Shown here in pieces: positions 1 to 9,565 of a DNA stretch of 64,000 nucleotides. The notes below the pieces were generated by a model. The model was not told the DNA's origin and made no database searches. It was given only the letters and a program-made list of their open reading frames with translations. Numbering within the stretch: the stretch's first letter is position 1; each line of letters starts with the position of its first letter. The stretch is taken from assembly GCF_016864235.1 (NCBI RefSeq), contig NZ_CP045732.1, positions 1,798,001 to 1,862,000 on the forward strand, given 5' to 3'. Position numbers and translations under genes: made by a program. The stretch is from Legionella sp. MW5194 (GTDB lineage: Bacteria > Pseudomonadota > Gammaproteobacteria > Legionellales > Legionellaceae).

Positions 1-857
1 GATCCCTCCAGCGCCGTAATGGCAGCCACCTGAATGGGGGTAAAGGTTCCGTAATCCAGATACGATTTAATACGCGTCAATGCCGCAACCAACTCCTCAT
101 TGCCGCAGGCAAATCCAACCCGCCATCCGGGCATGTTGTAGGATTTCGACATGGAATACGTTTCAATGGCGATATCCATCGCGCCGGGAACCTGCAGAAT
201 AGAAGGCGCTTTATAGCCATCAAACACGATATCGGCATACGCCAGATCATGGATGATCCAGATGTTGTGACGCTTGCCCAACGCCACGACCTCTTCAAAA
301 AATCCATACTCCACGCAATGGGTGCTGGGATTAGCTGGAAAGTTAATCACCAGTGCCTTGGGGCGAGGCCAGGTTTGTTCAATGGCGGTCTGTACTGCGG
401 CTAGAAACTGTTGTTCATCAATCAGAGGAATCTGTTTTACATTGGCGCCAGCAATAATAAAACCATACGTGTGAATGGGATAAGCGGGATCCGGCACCAG
501 CACGGTATCCCCAGGGCCGCTGATGGCTAACGCAAGGTGTGCAAGGCCTTCTTTGGAGCCGATCGTTGTTAGAACCTGCTTTTCACTGTCCAACGTTACC
601 CCATAATGACGCTCATACCAGCCGGCCATGGCCCGACGAAGCCTCGGGATGCCCTTGGACATGGAATAACGATGGGTATCGGGGCGTTGTGCCGTTTCGA
701 CAAGTTTGTCAACAATGTGCTGCGGCGTAGGCTGATCCGGATTGCCCATGCCAAAATCAATCACGTCTTCTCCGCGCGCCCGCGCCTCCGACTTTAACTG
801 GGTCATCGTGTTAAAGACATACGGTGGTAAGCGTTTTATACGCGGAAACTGGCTCAT
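1..857 (-). CDS. alaC: Alanine/LL-DAP-type aminotransferase, 3' part missing
   Basis: A pyridoxal-phosphate aminotransferase of fold type I, likely the AlaC alanine transaminase that makes alanine from pyruvate and glutamate. Translating the minus strand from the ATG at 857 gives about 285 residues starting MSQFPRIKRLPPYVF, followed by DFGMGNPD, GSKEGLAHL, an NFPANPST substrate/cofactor loop, HDLAYADIVFDG and the PLP-lysine segment SMSKSYNMPGWRVGF. This pattern closely follows E. coli AlaC as I remember it. The frame is open to the window edge, so the C-terminal domain (roughly the last 110-120 residues) lies outside. It is divergent from the Mth938-like gene, with a 58-base gap. LL-diaminopimelate aminotransferase is the main alternative because the two families are close. 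Confidence 0.88.
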   Translation of the reverse strand, partial: MSQFPRIKRLPPYVFNTMTQLKSEARARGEDVIDFGMGNPDQPTPQHIVDKLVETAQRPDTHRYSMSKGIPRLRRAMAGWYERHYGVTLDSEKQVLTTIGSKEGLAHLALAISGPGDTVLVPDPAYPIHTYGFIIAGANVKQIPLIDEQQFLAAVQTAIEQTWPRPKALVINFPANPSTHCVEYGFFEEVVALGKRHNIWIIHDLAYADIVFDGYKAPSILQVPGAMDIAIETYSMSKSYNMPGWRVGFACGNEELVAALTRIKSYLDYGTFTPIQVAAITALEG

Positions 858-915
858 GTTAGCAACCCCTGTGTTATACTGGCCAACAGTATAAATTATT
901 GATTCGTCAAACACC

Positions 916-1281
916 ATGCAAATTAATTTAGAAGCCAGGGAGCCCTATGCGGTAGAGGCCTACAGCGATACGGCCATTCAAATTAACTCAACCCTCTACA
1001 CGCAAAGCCTGATCGTTTCAACTCATGAACTCATCAGCGAGTGGCCTGTCCGCCGCATCGAGGAACTCAGCGATAACACCTTGCCTTCTCTGCTTAAACA
1101 CCAGCCGGAAATCATTCTCATCGGTCATGGCAACACCGGCCAGTTTGCGCCACCAGTCATTTACCAGCAGTTGGCCGCTGAGCGAAGGGCTCTGGAATGC
1201 ATGTCCATCGGTGCTGCCTGCCGCACCTTTAATGTGCTTTTAAGTGAAGGTCGACGCGTGGTACTGGGTATTATTTTATGA
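916..1281 (+). CDS. Mth938/DUF498 domain protein
   Basis: A 121-residue protein matching the small Mth938-like (DUF498, Xcc1710/NDUFAF3-related) family. Visible hallmarks are the central ILIGHGNTGQF segment, which in this family is usually an I-x-G-x-G turn, the IGAACRTFNVLLSEGR stretch and a short hydrophobic end. The family fold is a compact alpha/beta domain; the eukaryotic relative NDUFAF3 helps assemble respiratory complex I, but the bacterial role is unsettled. There is no signal peptide or membrane segment, so it should be cytosolic. It is divergent from alaC and sits just before the FAD-linked oxidase gene. Confidence 0.8.
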   Translation: MQINLEAREPYAVEAYSDTAIQINSTLYTQSLIVSTHELISEWPVRRIEELSDNTLPSLLKHQPEIILIGHGNTGQFAPPVIYQQLAAERRALECMSIGAACRTFNVLLSEGRRVVLGIIL

Positions 1282-1389
1282 GTAAGGGGCAGTTTGCTAC
1301 CCCTTGACTGGTTCTCAGCCAATACGGCGTTGACCAACTTCCCTCTCCAATGGCAGTATGGAATAACCCCCTCTTCACAGGATGTGATT

Positions 1390-3234
1390 ATGTCATTTGC
1401 AAAAGGTTCACGTCAGGCCCTTATCGATAGACTTACCAGCACTAAAATCCACTGCCGTACAGGCACATGGACTAATTACATGGAAACCGTAATTCATCGC
1501 GGCGCCCTTGTGGTGCAGGTTGATACCGAGGAACAGGTAAAGGAAATCATACTCGCTGTACAGGAACAGAATGCACTGCACAGCCATCACCGGATCACCG
1601 TTCGGGCCGCCGCCGGATGGAATGACAAGACCAGCAGCAACTGGTGCTGTTTTCCCTGGAAACAGGCACAGGAGGAGCGCTACAATGGCTCCTTCTCTTT
1701 CTCCCCAATCGCCCGCGGCGATGACGTGGTTATCCTGTTCAGTGAAAAGTACCAATCCGTTCAGGTCGAAGGCGAGGCCCCGCCCCTGCCCCCCAGCGAG
1801 ACCAACCCTATAAAAAACCTTCCGGCCTCCGTGGTTAAGGTTAGCGCGGGCGTTCAGATTGCCAAATTGGCCGATGAATTGCGAAAGAAAAAATTATCAT
1901 TATCCACAGCCAGCATGATTGCCTGGGTGACTGCCGTGGGACTCGCCGGGACGGGCGGCCATGGAACAGGTCAGGATGAAACCGCATTCAGCGGCCTTAT
2001 TCTCAGCGCCACCGTTTGCGACATGGATGGCAATATCCGTGAAATTGATTCGAGCCATGAGGATTTCCCACTGTTGTTTGGCGCGCATGCTGGCATGCTG
2101 GGGGTGGTGTTAAACATTCGGTTGCGTGCGGTAAAAGCCTTTAATCTTGAAGAGACAGTGCACAATTTCAAAAACGTTGACGACCTTAATACCCACCTTT
2201 CTGATTATTTGAACAATAATCATTATTTTACGCTCATGCGAATTCCAACGTACAGTAAAATCCCAGTGGATAAATGGCATGTCCGCTTGTGGAATTACAC
2301 CACCAGAGGGCGAACCACAAACGACAATGCGCCTTACGCGGCGGATGCCAGTTCCCTCGCCCAGGAATTGAGCGTGCGGGTCGGCGATTCGATTCAGGAC
2401 CGGCTGACCGAACCGGGTTTACAGCATTTGCTCCCTGCCTTCATGCAACTCACCGCCGCGATTGTAACCAGTACACGCGGCACCAAAACCGTGGTGGATT
2501 ATGAAAATCACATCACCCATTACCAGGTCGGATTTCCCAAAGCCATGCGGGATGTCAGCTACCTCATTCCGGTGGATAGAGATAAGGCGGCGGCGCTATT
2601 GGCCGAGATTTGTAAAAAATTGGACGACATGTTGCAGGAAGCCGGTGAACGCGGGGAATACCCGCTGACCTATGCTTATTATGTGCGTTACTTTAAAGGC
2701 ACCAATGGCGGTTTATCCACGTCCGCAACGGCAAACGAGCATCAGCGCGTGTTTGCCATCGACATGGTTACTCATCCTCATGCGCCAGGTATTGCCCGGT
2801 TTGAAACGGAGTTCCTTGCTTTTCTCAGGGCAAAAGGCATTCAACCTCGCCACCACCTGGGTAAGCATTTTCCGCATGGCGTAGTTAATTACGCCGATTT
2901 TCTGGACAAGGAGGCCTTAACTGCCTATCGCCAGGCTCTCATTCGCTGGTATGGCAGCGAGGATAAGCTGAAACAAAGCCCATTTCTGACCCCATACATG
3001 AATGACATGCTCTTTTCCGAGCCTCAGTATCAATCGGATCTCGAACCGGCGCCCAAGCAGTCAAAAGCGACGGTTTCACACTACTCCGAGACAGAGGACA
3101 AAACATTCTTAAGCCGATTGGTGAAGGAAATCAGCCAATTCCCGCTGCCTCACGAACTGGATACGCTCCGTGATGAATTCATCCGCCAGTGTAAAGAACA
3201 GATTGATGCGCCGGACGTGGCACTTCTGGTTTAA
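1390..3234 (+). CDS. FAD-linked oxidase, D-arabinono-lactone oxidase type
   Basis: A 614-residue flavoprotein of the vanillyl-alcohol oxidase superfamily. The N-terminal FAD-binding (PCMH type) half shows DTEEQVKEIILAVQEQNAL, VRAAAGW and a GTGGHGTG motif near residue 186, followed by a long substrate domain. A late HHLGKHFPHG segment near residue 487 resembles the HWxK-type motif of aldonolactone oxidases. I start it at the ATG at 1390, which has AGGA about eight bases upstream, rather than at an in-frame TTG at 1294. The covalent-flavin histidine cannot be assigned by eye and the substrate is unknown: sugar lactone, sterol and alditol oxidases share this layout. No signal peptide is seen. 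It is convergent with relA, with a perfect hairpin between them. Confidence 0.75.
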   Translation: MSFAKGSRQALIDRLTSTKIHCRTGTWTNYMETVIHRGALVVQVDTEEQVKEIILAVQEQNALHSHHRITVRAAAGWNDKTSSNWCCFPWKQAQEERYNGSFSFSPIARGDDVVILFSEKYQSVQVEGEAPPLPPSETNPIKNLPASVVKVSAGVQIAKLADELRKKKLSLSTASMIAWVTAVGLAGTGGHGTGQDETAFSGLILSATVCDMDGNIREIDSSHEDFPLLFGAHAGMLGVVLNIRLRAVKAFNLEETVHNFKNVDDLNTHLSDYLNNNHYFTLMRIPTYSKIPVDKWHVRLWNYTTRGRTTNDNAPYAADASSLAQELSVRVGDSIQDRLTEPGLQHLLPAFMQLTAAIVTSTRGTKTVVDYENHITHYQVGFPKAMRDVSYLIPVDRDKAAALLAEICKKLDDMLQEAGERGEYPLTYAYYVRYFKGTNGGLSTSATANEHQRVFAIDMVTHPHAPGIARFETEFLAFLRAKGIQPRHHLGKHFPHGVVNYADFLDKEALTAYRQALIRWYGSEDKLKQSPFLTPYMNDMLFSEPQYQSDLEPAPKQSKATVSHYSETEDKTFLSRLVKEISQFPLPHELDTLRDEFIRQCKEQIDAPDVALLV

Positions 3235-3247
3235 TTACATCTCAAAG

Positions 3248-3268
3248 GGTCAGAGCCCGGCTCTGACC
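3248..3268. terminator. Perfect hairpin between convergent genes
   Basis: A 10-base arm GGTCAGAGCC is followed after one base by its exact reverse complement. In practice this makes a 9-bp stem with a 3-base loop. It lies between the stop codons of the oxidase gene and relA, which converge here. It lacks a long T run on either side, so it may be a weak bidirectional terminator or a REP-like element. The arm sequence GGTCAGAGCC recurs at about 51331-51340. Confidence 0.55.
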
Positions 3269-3291
3269 ACAGCAACACGTTAAATTCAAGG

Positions 3292-5493
3292 TTATACCTG
3301 CCTTCTCGCCTCCAGCACATTAGGTATCTGCTCAAGACGGGTCAGTAGACGAGACAGGCTGTTTAAACCATCGATTTCAACAGTCAGAGTAATGTAGGCA
3401 CTGTTATCCTGCTTGTTGGTGTTGGTCTGCAAGGCATACACATGGGCTTTTTCATTGGATAACAACGACGTCACATCCCGCAACAAGCCCGGTCGATCAA
3501 AGGCTTTAATCAGAACATCCACCACGTAATGGTCGCGCGTGGCACTTCCCCAGCTGACCTGTAAAAAACGCTGCTTTTGCTTTTCAGTGGCATGCAGGAT
3601 GTTGGGGCAATCCTGGCGATGAACCGACACGCCACGACCAATGGTAATGTAACCGACAACCGTATCGCCAGGCACAGGCTGACAGCAGCGGGCCATGTGA
3701 GTCATCAAATTGCCCACGCCCTCAATGCGCAAATCACTACCGGTTACCTCCGGCACGCTCTGCGGCTTGACGATGTTTTGAATGCTGGGCTCAACCACTT
3801 CAGCCGGCGACAGGCGATTCAGGATCTGACTGAGTTTGATGTCCCCTCGCCCAAGGGCTGCCAGCAAATCATCCAGGCGTTTGTAGTTAAAGGTTTTGAC
3901 AACTTCCTGTAATTTTTCCGCTTTAATCCCCAGGGTTTTCAATTCCTTGTCAAGAATGTCGTGGCCTTCCGCACGGTTTTTATCGTAGTCCTGCATTTTA
4001 AACCAGTGCAGTACCTTCGCTTTGGCGCGCGAGGTTTTTAAGTAATTTAAGTGCGGGTTAATCCAGTCACGGGAGGGGCGCTCATCCTTACCGGTTAAAA
4101 TTTCCACCCGATCCCCGGTTTTGAGGGCATAGGTCAACGGCACAATCGAGCCATTGACCTTGGCGCCGCGGCAGCGATGGCCGACTTTGCTGTGCACATG
4201 GTAGGCAAAATCCAGGGGCGTCACTCCAGCCGGCAAATCAAGCACATCACCATCCGGCGTAAAGACATAAACCCTGTCTTCAAGAAATTCCGTCTCAATG
4301 GCTTCGGAAACACCGCTTGACGTGGCCATTTCCCGATGCCAGGCCAATACATCCCGCAGCCATTCGATTTTGCGTTCGTGACTCTGTTTATGATGGATGC
4401 CGCTCTCTTTGTATTTCCAATGCGCCGCCACACCCATCTCTGCCAAATCGTGCATCTGGAATGTTCGGATCTGCACTTCAAACACCCGATCCTCAGGCCC
4501 TACAACCGCCGTGTGCAGGGATTGATAACCGTTGGCTTTGGGGTTAGCGATGTAATCGTCGAACTCCGCCGGCACCTGTTTCCACAAATCATGAACCATG
4601 CTCAACACTTCATAACACTGTTCTTTGGTTTCCAGCAAAACCCTGACCGCTGTAGCATCATAAATCTCATCCAGCGACACGTTCTTGCGCGTCATTTTCT
4701 TATAGATGCTGTGGATGTGTTTGGAGCGTCCATACACGGCAAAATGATGCACACCCAACGCCTGTATGTATTTATTGAGTTCATCGACAATCAGGTTGAC
4801 GTAATGATCGCGCTCAAGCCGTTTGGCTTTCAAGCCTTTGGCAATGGCCTTGTAATCATCGGGATGCAGCAGGCGGAAGGCTAAATCCTCCATCTCCCAT
4901 TTGATGGCTCCGATTCCCAGGCGGTTGGCCAGGGGCGCATAAATTTCCATGGCCTCGGTCGCAATTTGCGTGCGCAACGCTTCAGGAAGCTGGCTTGAGG
5001 CACGTAACACACTCAACCGCTCCGCCAGTTTGATAAGGACAACACGGACATCATCGACCATAGCCAGCAGCATTTTTCGGATGTTGTCGATCTGGTGCTT
5101 GTTTTGCGGGTTATTCAGGGCCTGCAGATTGTGCATCGCGCTCATACGCTCTACCCCTCTGACCAGTTTGGCAATGGCGGGATTGAGCTGTTCTTCCAAA
5201 TCGTCCAGTGACAGTTCGGCATAGTGAACACTGACGAAAATGATGGCTGCGGTCAGTGTTTCCTGATCCACCTCCAAATCCGCCAGAATATCGGCCATGG
5301 TTAAGCCCTGCTGCAGGCAGGAAACACCGGTTTCAGTCGCATGCTCAAAGCCGCTTAACTGACTTAAAGTGCAGGCATTCCGGATCATTGCCAGATCTTG
5401 AAAATACCCTTTGCTGCCGAGTTGATGGAGCCATTGCTCCACATCAATACTGCCATCTGACAACCAGGGCGTACTTTCTTTCACTTTAACCAT
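3292..5493 (-). CDS. relA: GTP pyrophosphokinase RelA
   Basis: The (p)ppGpp synthetase that responds to uncharged tRNA on ribosomes. The N-terminal hydrolase region is degenerate: where bifunctional Rel/SpoT enzymes keep the catalytic HD pair, this protein reads FVSVHYAEL, as in synthetase-only RelA. The synthetase domain carries EFDDYIANPKANGYQSLHT, with the acidic EFDD typical of RelA. Then come a TGS domain (VYVFTPDGDVLDLPAG), a Cys-rich zinc-finger region (ARCCQPVPGD, HRQDCPN) and a C-terminal ACT domain. The start is the ATG at 5493; it shares one base with the rlmD stop (TGATG), pointing to translational coupling. About 733 residues, normal for the family. In Legionella, RelA helps trigger the switch to the transmissive phase. 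Confidence 0.96.
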   Translation of the reverse strand: MVKVKESTPWLSDGSIDVEQWLHQLGSKGYFQDLAMIRNACTLSQLSGFEHATETGVSCLQQGLTMADILADLEVDQETLTAAIIFVSVHYAELSLDDLEEQLNPAIAKLVRGVERMSAMHNLQALNNPQNKHQIDNIRKMLLAMVDDVRVVLIKLAERLSVLRASSQLPEALRTQIATEAMEIYAPLANRLGIGAIKWEMEDLAFRLLHPDDYKAIAKGLKAKRLERDHYVNLIVDELNKYIQALGVHHFAVYGRSKHIHSIYKKMTRKNVSLDEIYDATAVRVLLETKEQCYEVLSMVHDLWKQVPAEFDDYIANPKANGYQSLHTAVVGPEDRVFEVQIRTFQMHDLAEMGVAAHWKYKESGIHHKQSHERKIEWLRDVLAWHREMATSSGVSEAIETEFLEDRVYVFTPDGDVLDLPAGVTPLDFAYHVHSKVGHRCRGAKVNGSIVPLTYALKTGDRVEILTGKDERPSRDWINPHLNYLKTSRAKAKVLHWFKMQDYDKNRAEGHDILDKELKTLGIKAEKLQEVVKTFNYKRLDDLLAALGRGDIKLSQILNRLSPAEVVEPSIQNIVKPQSVPEVTGSDLRIEGVGNLMTHMARCCQPVPGDTVVGYITIGRGVSVHRQDCPNILHATEKQKQRFLQVSWGSATRDHYVVDVLIKAFDRPGLLRDVTSLLSNEKAHVYALQTNTNKQDNSAYITLTVEIDGLNSLSRLLTRLEQIPNVLEARRQV

Positions 5494-6836
5494 CACTGTT
5501 TATCCTTTTCAAATAAGGCAATGGACTCCACGTGAGCCGTGTGCGGAAACATATCCATTACCCCAACTGCTCGTAAACGATACCCATGATGATTGACCAG
5601 AATATCGGTGTCGCGTGCCAACGTTGCTGGATTGCAGGATACATAAACAAGCCTTATAGGATTAAGTTTATCGATTTGGCGGACAATTTCCAGTGCTCCG
5701 GAGCGCGGCGGATCAATCAGCATTTTATCAATGGGCTGCCTGATGATCGCTGCCAACGCATCAACCTGGTCTAAATCGGCACAGTAAAACCGCGCATTGC
5801 TGATGCCATTGTAGTCTGCGTTCATCGCCGCACGCACCACCATGGTCTCGCTGCCTTCAACCCCAATGACCGCCTTACTGTGACGCGCCAGGGGCAGGGA
5901 AAAATTGCCGAGACCACAAAACAGATCAAGGACGACATCGTCTTGATTCACATCCATTAATTCAAGCGCCTTGCGGACCATCAAGCGGTTTAAACCGGCA
6001 TTCACCTGGGTAAAATCAGTTGGGTGAAAGCGAAAGCGGACCTGCTCATCCGGTAATTGATAATGCAGATACTCGTCGCTGCCTGCCGGTGAATAAAACA
6101 GGGTGACACTGTCAGGTCCCTCAGGTTGCAGATACAGTTTAAAACCGGATACGTCACCAAAGCGGCGCAGCCTTTCCTTGTCCATTTCAGTAAGTGGCGT
6201 CATGTTTCTGAAAATCAGAGCCACCTCGTCATCCCCGGCAGCTACTTCAACCTGAGCAATACTCTCAGGCGCATCAAAGGAATCAATCAGGGCACGCAAA
6301 GGCATAATCTGCTCATCCACACGAGCATTTAAAACCGGGCAATGCTCAATCTCGGCAATGTAGCGCGGGTTGCTCTTTTCACGGAAACCCACCAGCGTGC
6401 CCTGCTTCTTTTCAACGTAACGCACGCTTAAACGTGCCTTGTTGCGATAATGCCAGCTACCGGCGCTTAAGGGAGGCAGTATCGATTCGGGTTCAACTTT
6501 ACCGACGCGGCGAAGCAAATCCAGCAGCAGTGTTTGTTTTTCATGAATCTGCGCGTTTTCATCCAGGTGCTGCAGGGAACACCCGCCGCAGGCACTGTAG
6601 TGCGGGCATCGCGGTGACACACGGTTAGCCGCGGGCGACACGATCTCAATCGCACGCCCCTCATCAAAATCACTTTTGGTGCGTGTGTACTGAAACAGGA
6701 CAATTTCCCCCGGCAGGGCATCCTGAATAAACGTCGTCTTGCCATTCAGGCGGGCAATGCCGCGGCCATCGTGGCTGAAATTGACAATTTCCGCGGTTTG
6801 AACGGTTTTGGGGGGGCGTTGCTTTCGTCTGCTCAT
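5493..6836 (-). CDS. rlmD: 23S rRNA (uracil-1939-C5) methyltransferase
   Basis: RlmD (RumA) puts the 5-methyl group on U1939 of 23S rRNA using S-adenosylmethionine. The 447-residue protein has an N-terminal TRAM domain, a cluster of cysteines for a 4Fe-4S centre (C77, C83, C86, with a fourth in IEHCPVL), the SAM-binding segment [14 protein letters not shown] and the catalytic cysteine in [12 protein letters not shown]. Length and motif order match the family. It is the first gene of a two-gene unit with relA. It is divergent from the phospholipase gene, so its promoter lies in the 118 bases between them. Confidence 0.95.
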   Translation of the reverse strand: MSRRKQRPPKTVQTAEIVNFSHDGRGIARLNGKTTFIQDALPGEIVLFQYTRTKSDFDEGRAIEIVSPAANRVSPRCPHYSACGGCSLQHLDENAQIHEKQTLLLDLLRRVGKVEPESILPPLSAGSWHYRNKARLSVRYVEKKQGTLVGFREKSNPRYIAEIEHCPVLNARVDEQIMPLRALIDSFDAPESIAQVEVAAGDDEVALIFRNMTPLTEMDKERLRRFGDVSGFKLYLQPEGPDSVTLFYSPAGSDEYLHYQLPDEQVRFRFHPTDFTQVNAGLNRLMVRKALELMDVNQDDVVLDLFCGLGNFSLPLARHSKAVIGVEGSETMVVRAAMNADYNGISNARFYCADLDQVDALAAIIRQPIDKMLIDPPRSGALEIVRQIDKLNPIRLVYVSCNPATLARDTDILVNHHGYRLRAVGVMDMFPHTAHVESIALFEKDKQ

Positions 6837-6954
6837 CCAACTACTCTACTCTGGTTTTTAAACATCAATTCGTCAAGGACTTATGTTACCATACTGACTT
6901 GAATACGCTTTATTTTATGCGCTTAAATAGATCAAACATTTAAGGAAAAAGACA

Positions 6955-8184
6955 ATGATTAAGGATATCATAGCCAAATTGCTGCTGTCATGGTTCATCA
7001 TTGGCGTGACCAAAGCCAGTCCTCTCAATCATTCTGCAATCGAAGAAAACCTGAAGCATCACAATGCTGGATTTGCCAATTTGGAACACCGTGATTATGG
7101 TAACCAGGTTCTTCTTCACTGGGAACCGCTTTCGCCACCGCAAAATAACCGATTGACGCTTCCCAATGGATTGCAGTTAAGTTATGGGGAACTGGTCATG
7201 TATGCGGGCGATTTGTTCGGCGACCCCTACAAACCCATCTCAAACTGCAAAACCCAGCAGCAGGAAGCCTGCTTTCTTCGTCAGTTTAACACCCTGGGCG
7301 GGTTGAACAGTGATAACACCTGCAAAACACCATCGACGCTGGTCAGTGAGTACAGCCAGTTTTTTGCACGGTTGGAGACTGAGCTTCAAGCGGCCGAAGC
7401 CAAGGGGCAAAAGCCCTGGGAGTTTTACAAACAGCATTTTAGCGATCTGTCTCAATCGTTAAACCGCATTGGCTGCGGCGGGACCGCCATCAATGGGTAT
7501 CTGCCTTTAGGCCTTTATTTAAAACTGGCCCAGGTTAATTTTGATCATTTTGTTCCTGACGCCCTGACCGCCTATCGTGCGGGTCACGCCGTTGCGCTCC
7601 GCTCAGCCCTAAAAGCGCATCATTACCTGAACGAGGGCAACCTGGCAGAAGCGGACAAGGCCCTGCAGCTTGCTTATGCGCAAAATGGCTTTGCCAACCA
7701 CTTCCTTACGGATTCCATGTCCTCAGGTCATATGAGAACGCCAAGACGAGCCGTCCATAACGACATTGCCCTTCCAGCCATCCTGAATCTGCTGATCGCC
7801 AACCTCATGCACGATGAAGATTCAAAGTATGGCCTTGAAGTCAGCAATGCGCTGGGGTTAAGCTGGAGGGCCTATGGCGATGATTACTTAAGCCACCCCG
7901 ATGCCGCAAGGCACGTCGAAATCCTGACACACATCATGCAGCTTTCGGCCGATGCCATTTATCATACGTTCCGTGACGGCACGCTTCCTGCCTCCTACGA
8001 GGAATTACGCTGGCTGCCAGACTTCGACAAAATTGAACAATTACCGAATCATTCTCCCTTATTTAAAGTAGACAATGGTGTGTTACTGAAACGCGTCAGC
8101 AACCATGATCCCAATGATCACCACTGGACTGCCCTTTGGAGCGGGCTAATTACGCTGATTGATTTTCAGGTGACTAAGCGCTGA
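6955..8184 (+). CDS. plcA: Secreted zinc phospholipase C, PlcA type
   Basis: A 409-residue protein of the Legionella/Pseudomonas fluorescens phosphatidylcholine-hydrolysing phospholipase C family. It begins with a signal peptide (positive MIKDIIAK, hydrophobic core, likely cut near residue 20). The catalytic region includes the histidine- and aspartate-rich segments GNLAEADKALQLAYAQ, FANHFLTDSMSSGHMRTPR and HNDIALPAI, which supply zinc ligands in this family. Position next to rlmD and relA matches, from memory, the L. pneumophila plcA locus, supporting this member over PlcB or PlcC/CegC1. In L. pneumophila PlcA leaves through the type II secretion system. The start ATG has AAGGAA about nine bases upstream. 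Confidence 0.85.
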   Translation: MIKDIIAKLLLSWFIIGVTKASPLNHSAIEENLKHHNAGFANLEHRDYGNQVLLHWEPLSPPQNNRLTLPNGLQLSYGELVMYAGDLFGDPYKPISNCKTQQQEACFLRQFNTLGGLNSDNTCKTPSTLVSEYSQFFARLETELQAAEAKGQKPWEFYKQHFSDLSQSLNRIGCGGTAINGYLPLGLYLKLAQVNFDHFVPDALTAYRAGHAVALRSALKAHHYLNEGNLAEADKALQLAYAQNGFANHFLTDSMSSGHMRTPRRAVHNDIALPAILNLLIANLMHDEDSKYGLEVSNALGLSWRAYGDDYLSHPDAARHVEILTHIMQLSADAIYHTFRDGTLPASYEELRWLPDFDKIEQLPNHSPLFKVDNGVLLKRVSNHDPNDHHWTALWSGLITLIDFQVTKR

Positions 8185-8235
8185 TTGGTGAAACAGACTT
8201 AAGTACGAGCAGATGCCTGGCTTCATGAGTTGCAT

Positions 8236-8251
8236 GCCCGCGCAGGCGGGC
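8236..8251. repeat. GC-rich REP-like hairpin
   Basis: GCCCGC and GCGGGC are separated by GCAG, giving a 6-bp GC stem that can be lengthened through GTT/AAC with a small bulge. It lies downstream of the phospholipase gene and before the convergent rluB stop. It resembles the hairpin at 51345-51362 in its C-rich/G-rich arms. No T run follows, so a REP-type element is as likely as a terminator. Confidence 0.5.
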
Positions 8252-8266
8252 AACCTCGTGTCCTGT

Positions 8267-9001
8267 TTAGTTCAAGCTGGCCAGAAACGTTTCCACTTCT
8301 TTCGGGGTCAATTCCACATGATCACCCCGGGATAGCGAACGGGGCATTGTGAGTTTGCCATAACGGATGCGAATAAGGCGGCTGACTTCGACCCCCTGGG
8401 ATTGCCACAGGCGGCGCACCTCCCGATTACGGCCCTCCGTCAGCGTCACATGATACCAGGCATTGGTCCCTTCGCCGCCGCTGAATTCGATACGCTTGAA
8501 TTTCGCCATGCCGTCGTCCAGTTCAACCCCTTTCAACAGGGTTTTGATTGCTTCTTCCGAAACCTGGCCGTGCACCCGAACAGCATACTCTCGCTCCAGC
8601 TCAAATTTAGGGTGCATGAGGCGGTTGGCCAAATCCCCATTGTTGGTAAAAATCAATAAGCCCGAAGTATTAATATCGAGACGGCCTACCTGCACCCATC
8701 GCCCCTGTCGAAGCGGCGGTAACTTGTCAAACACCGTTCGACTGTGTTTGGGATCGCTGCGACTTGAGATTTCACCCACCGGTTTATGGTAAAGCAAAAT
8801 GCGTGTCTTTGCCTGTGCTTTCAGTGGATTGGCGATGAGCTTGCCCTTGACAATGATTTTATCCTCAGGTCCCGCACTATCGCCCAGTTTGGCCACCGCA
8901 CCATTGACACAGACCATGCCCATTTCTATCCAGCGTTCCATTTCGCGTCGAGAACCAAAGCCTGCCTGGCTCAGTATTTTCTGTAATCGTTCTGTTGTCA
9001 T
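8267..9001 (-). CDS. rluB: 23S rRNA pseudouridine-2605 synthase
   Basis: RluB converts U2605 of 23S rRNA to pseudouridine. The 244-residue protein has an N-terminal S4 RNA-binding domain (RLQKILSQAGFGSRREMERWI) and the RsuA-family catalytic motif GRLDINTSGLLIFTNNGDLANRL, with Asp109 the expected nucleophile. Later motifs KEREYAV-like (LEREYAVRVHG) and EGRNREVRRLW are typical. It starts immediately after the scpB stop codon, as in many proteobacterial scpA-scpB-rluB units. RluE/RluF relatives are alternatives, but the scpAB context favours RluB. Confidence 0.93.
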   Translation of the reverse strand: MTTERLQKILSQAGFGSRREMERWIEMGMVCVNGAVAKLGDSAGPEDKIIVKGKLIANPLKAQAKTRILLYHKPVGEISSRSDPKHSRTVFDKLPPLRQGRWVQVGRLDINTSGLLIFTNNGDLANRLMHPKFELEREYAVRVHGQVSEEAIKTLLKGVELDDGMAKFKRIEFSGGEGTNAWYHVTLTEGRNREVRRLWQSQGVEVSRLIRIRYGKLTMPRSLSRGDHVELTPKEVETFLASLN

Positions 9002-9565
9002 TTATTCTACACACTCTTCTAGTGATTCTTCGCGGGTTGGTGCGGGTGTCGCCTCGGTAAGGGGAGGCAATTCATCAAGACCTCTTAAATTAAAATAATC
9101 AAGGAAGGCTTTGGTTGTAACATACACGGCAGGTTTGCCGGGTACGTCTCGATGCCCTGCGACCCGAATCCATTCCCGCTCCAACAAGGTTTTTAACATG
9201 GGACTGCTGACGGCCACTCCGCGGATATCCTCAATGTCAGCCCGTGTTACGGGTTGCTTGTAGGCGATAATGGCTAAGGTTTCCAGTAGAGCGCGGGAAT
9301 ATTTAGCCGGCTTCTCCGCGTTGAGGCGGCTTATCCAGTGACCATATTTCGCTCGGGTTTGAAAACAATAACCGCTTGCGACCTCTGCTAGCTCGATGCC
9401 TCGATCGCTGTAATCCTGTTTCAGCTCCAAAAGCGCCTGTTCTATGCGCTCAGGGCCCGGATTCTCCCATTCATTGAACACCGAAAGCAACTGTTGCATG
9501 CTTAACGCTTGCGAAGAACTCATCAATAAGGCTTCAAGAATTGCTTTTAATTGGTGATTATCCAT
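9002..9565 (-). CDS. scpB: Segregation and condensation protein B
   Basis: ScpB, the winged-helix kite subunit of the SMC-ScpAB condensin. 187 residues with two winged-helix units; LLETLAIIAYKQPVTRADIEDIRGV is the family hallmark, followed by LLEREWIRVAGHRDVPGKPAVYVTTKAFLDYF. It overlaps scpA by eight bases and abuts rluB with no gap, so the three are surely cotranscribed. The acidic tail EESLEECVE is ordinary for the family. Confidence 0.95.
   Translation of the reverse strand: MDNHQLKAILEALLMSSSQALSMQQLLSVFNEWENPGPERIEQALLELKQDYSDRGIELAEVASGYCFQTRAKYGHWISRLNAEKPAKYSRALLETLAIIAYKQPVTRADIEDIRGVAVSSPMLKTLLEREWIRVAGHRDVPGKPAVYVTTKAFLDYFNLRGLDELPPLTEATPAPTREESLEECVE

Noticed and set aside
4336-4884. 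182-codon plus-strand ORF inside relA
   Set aside because: Antisense shadow of relA, with no ribosome site and a low-complexity translation.
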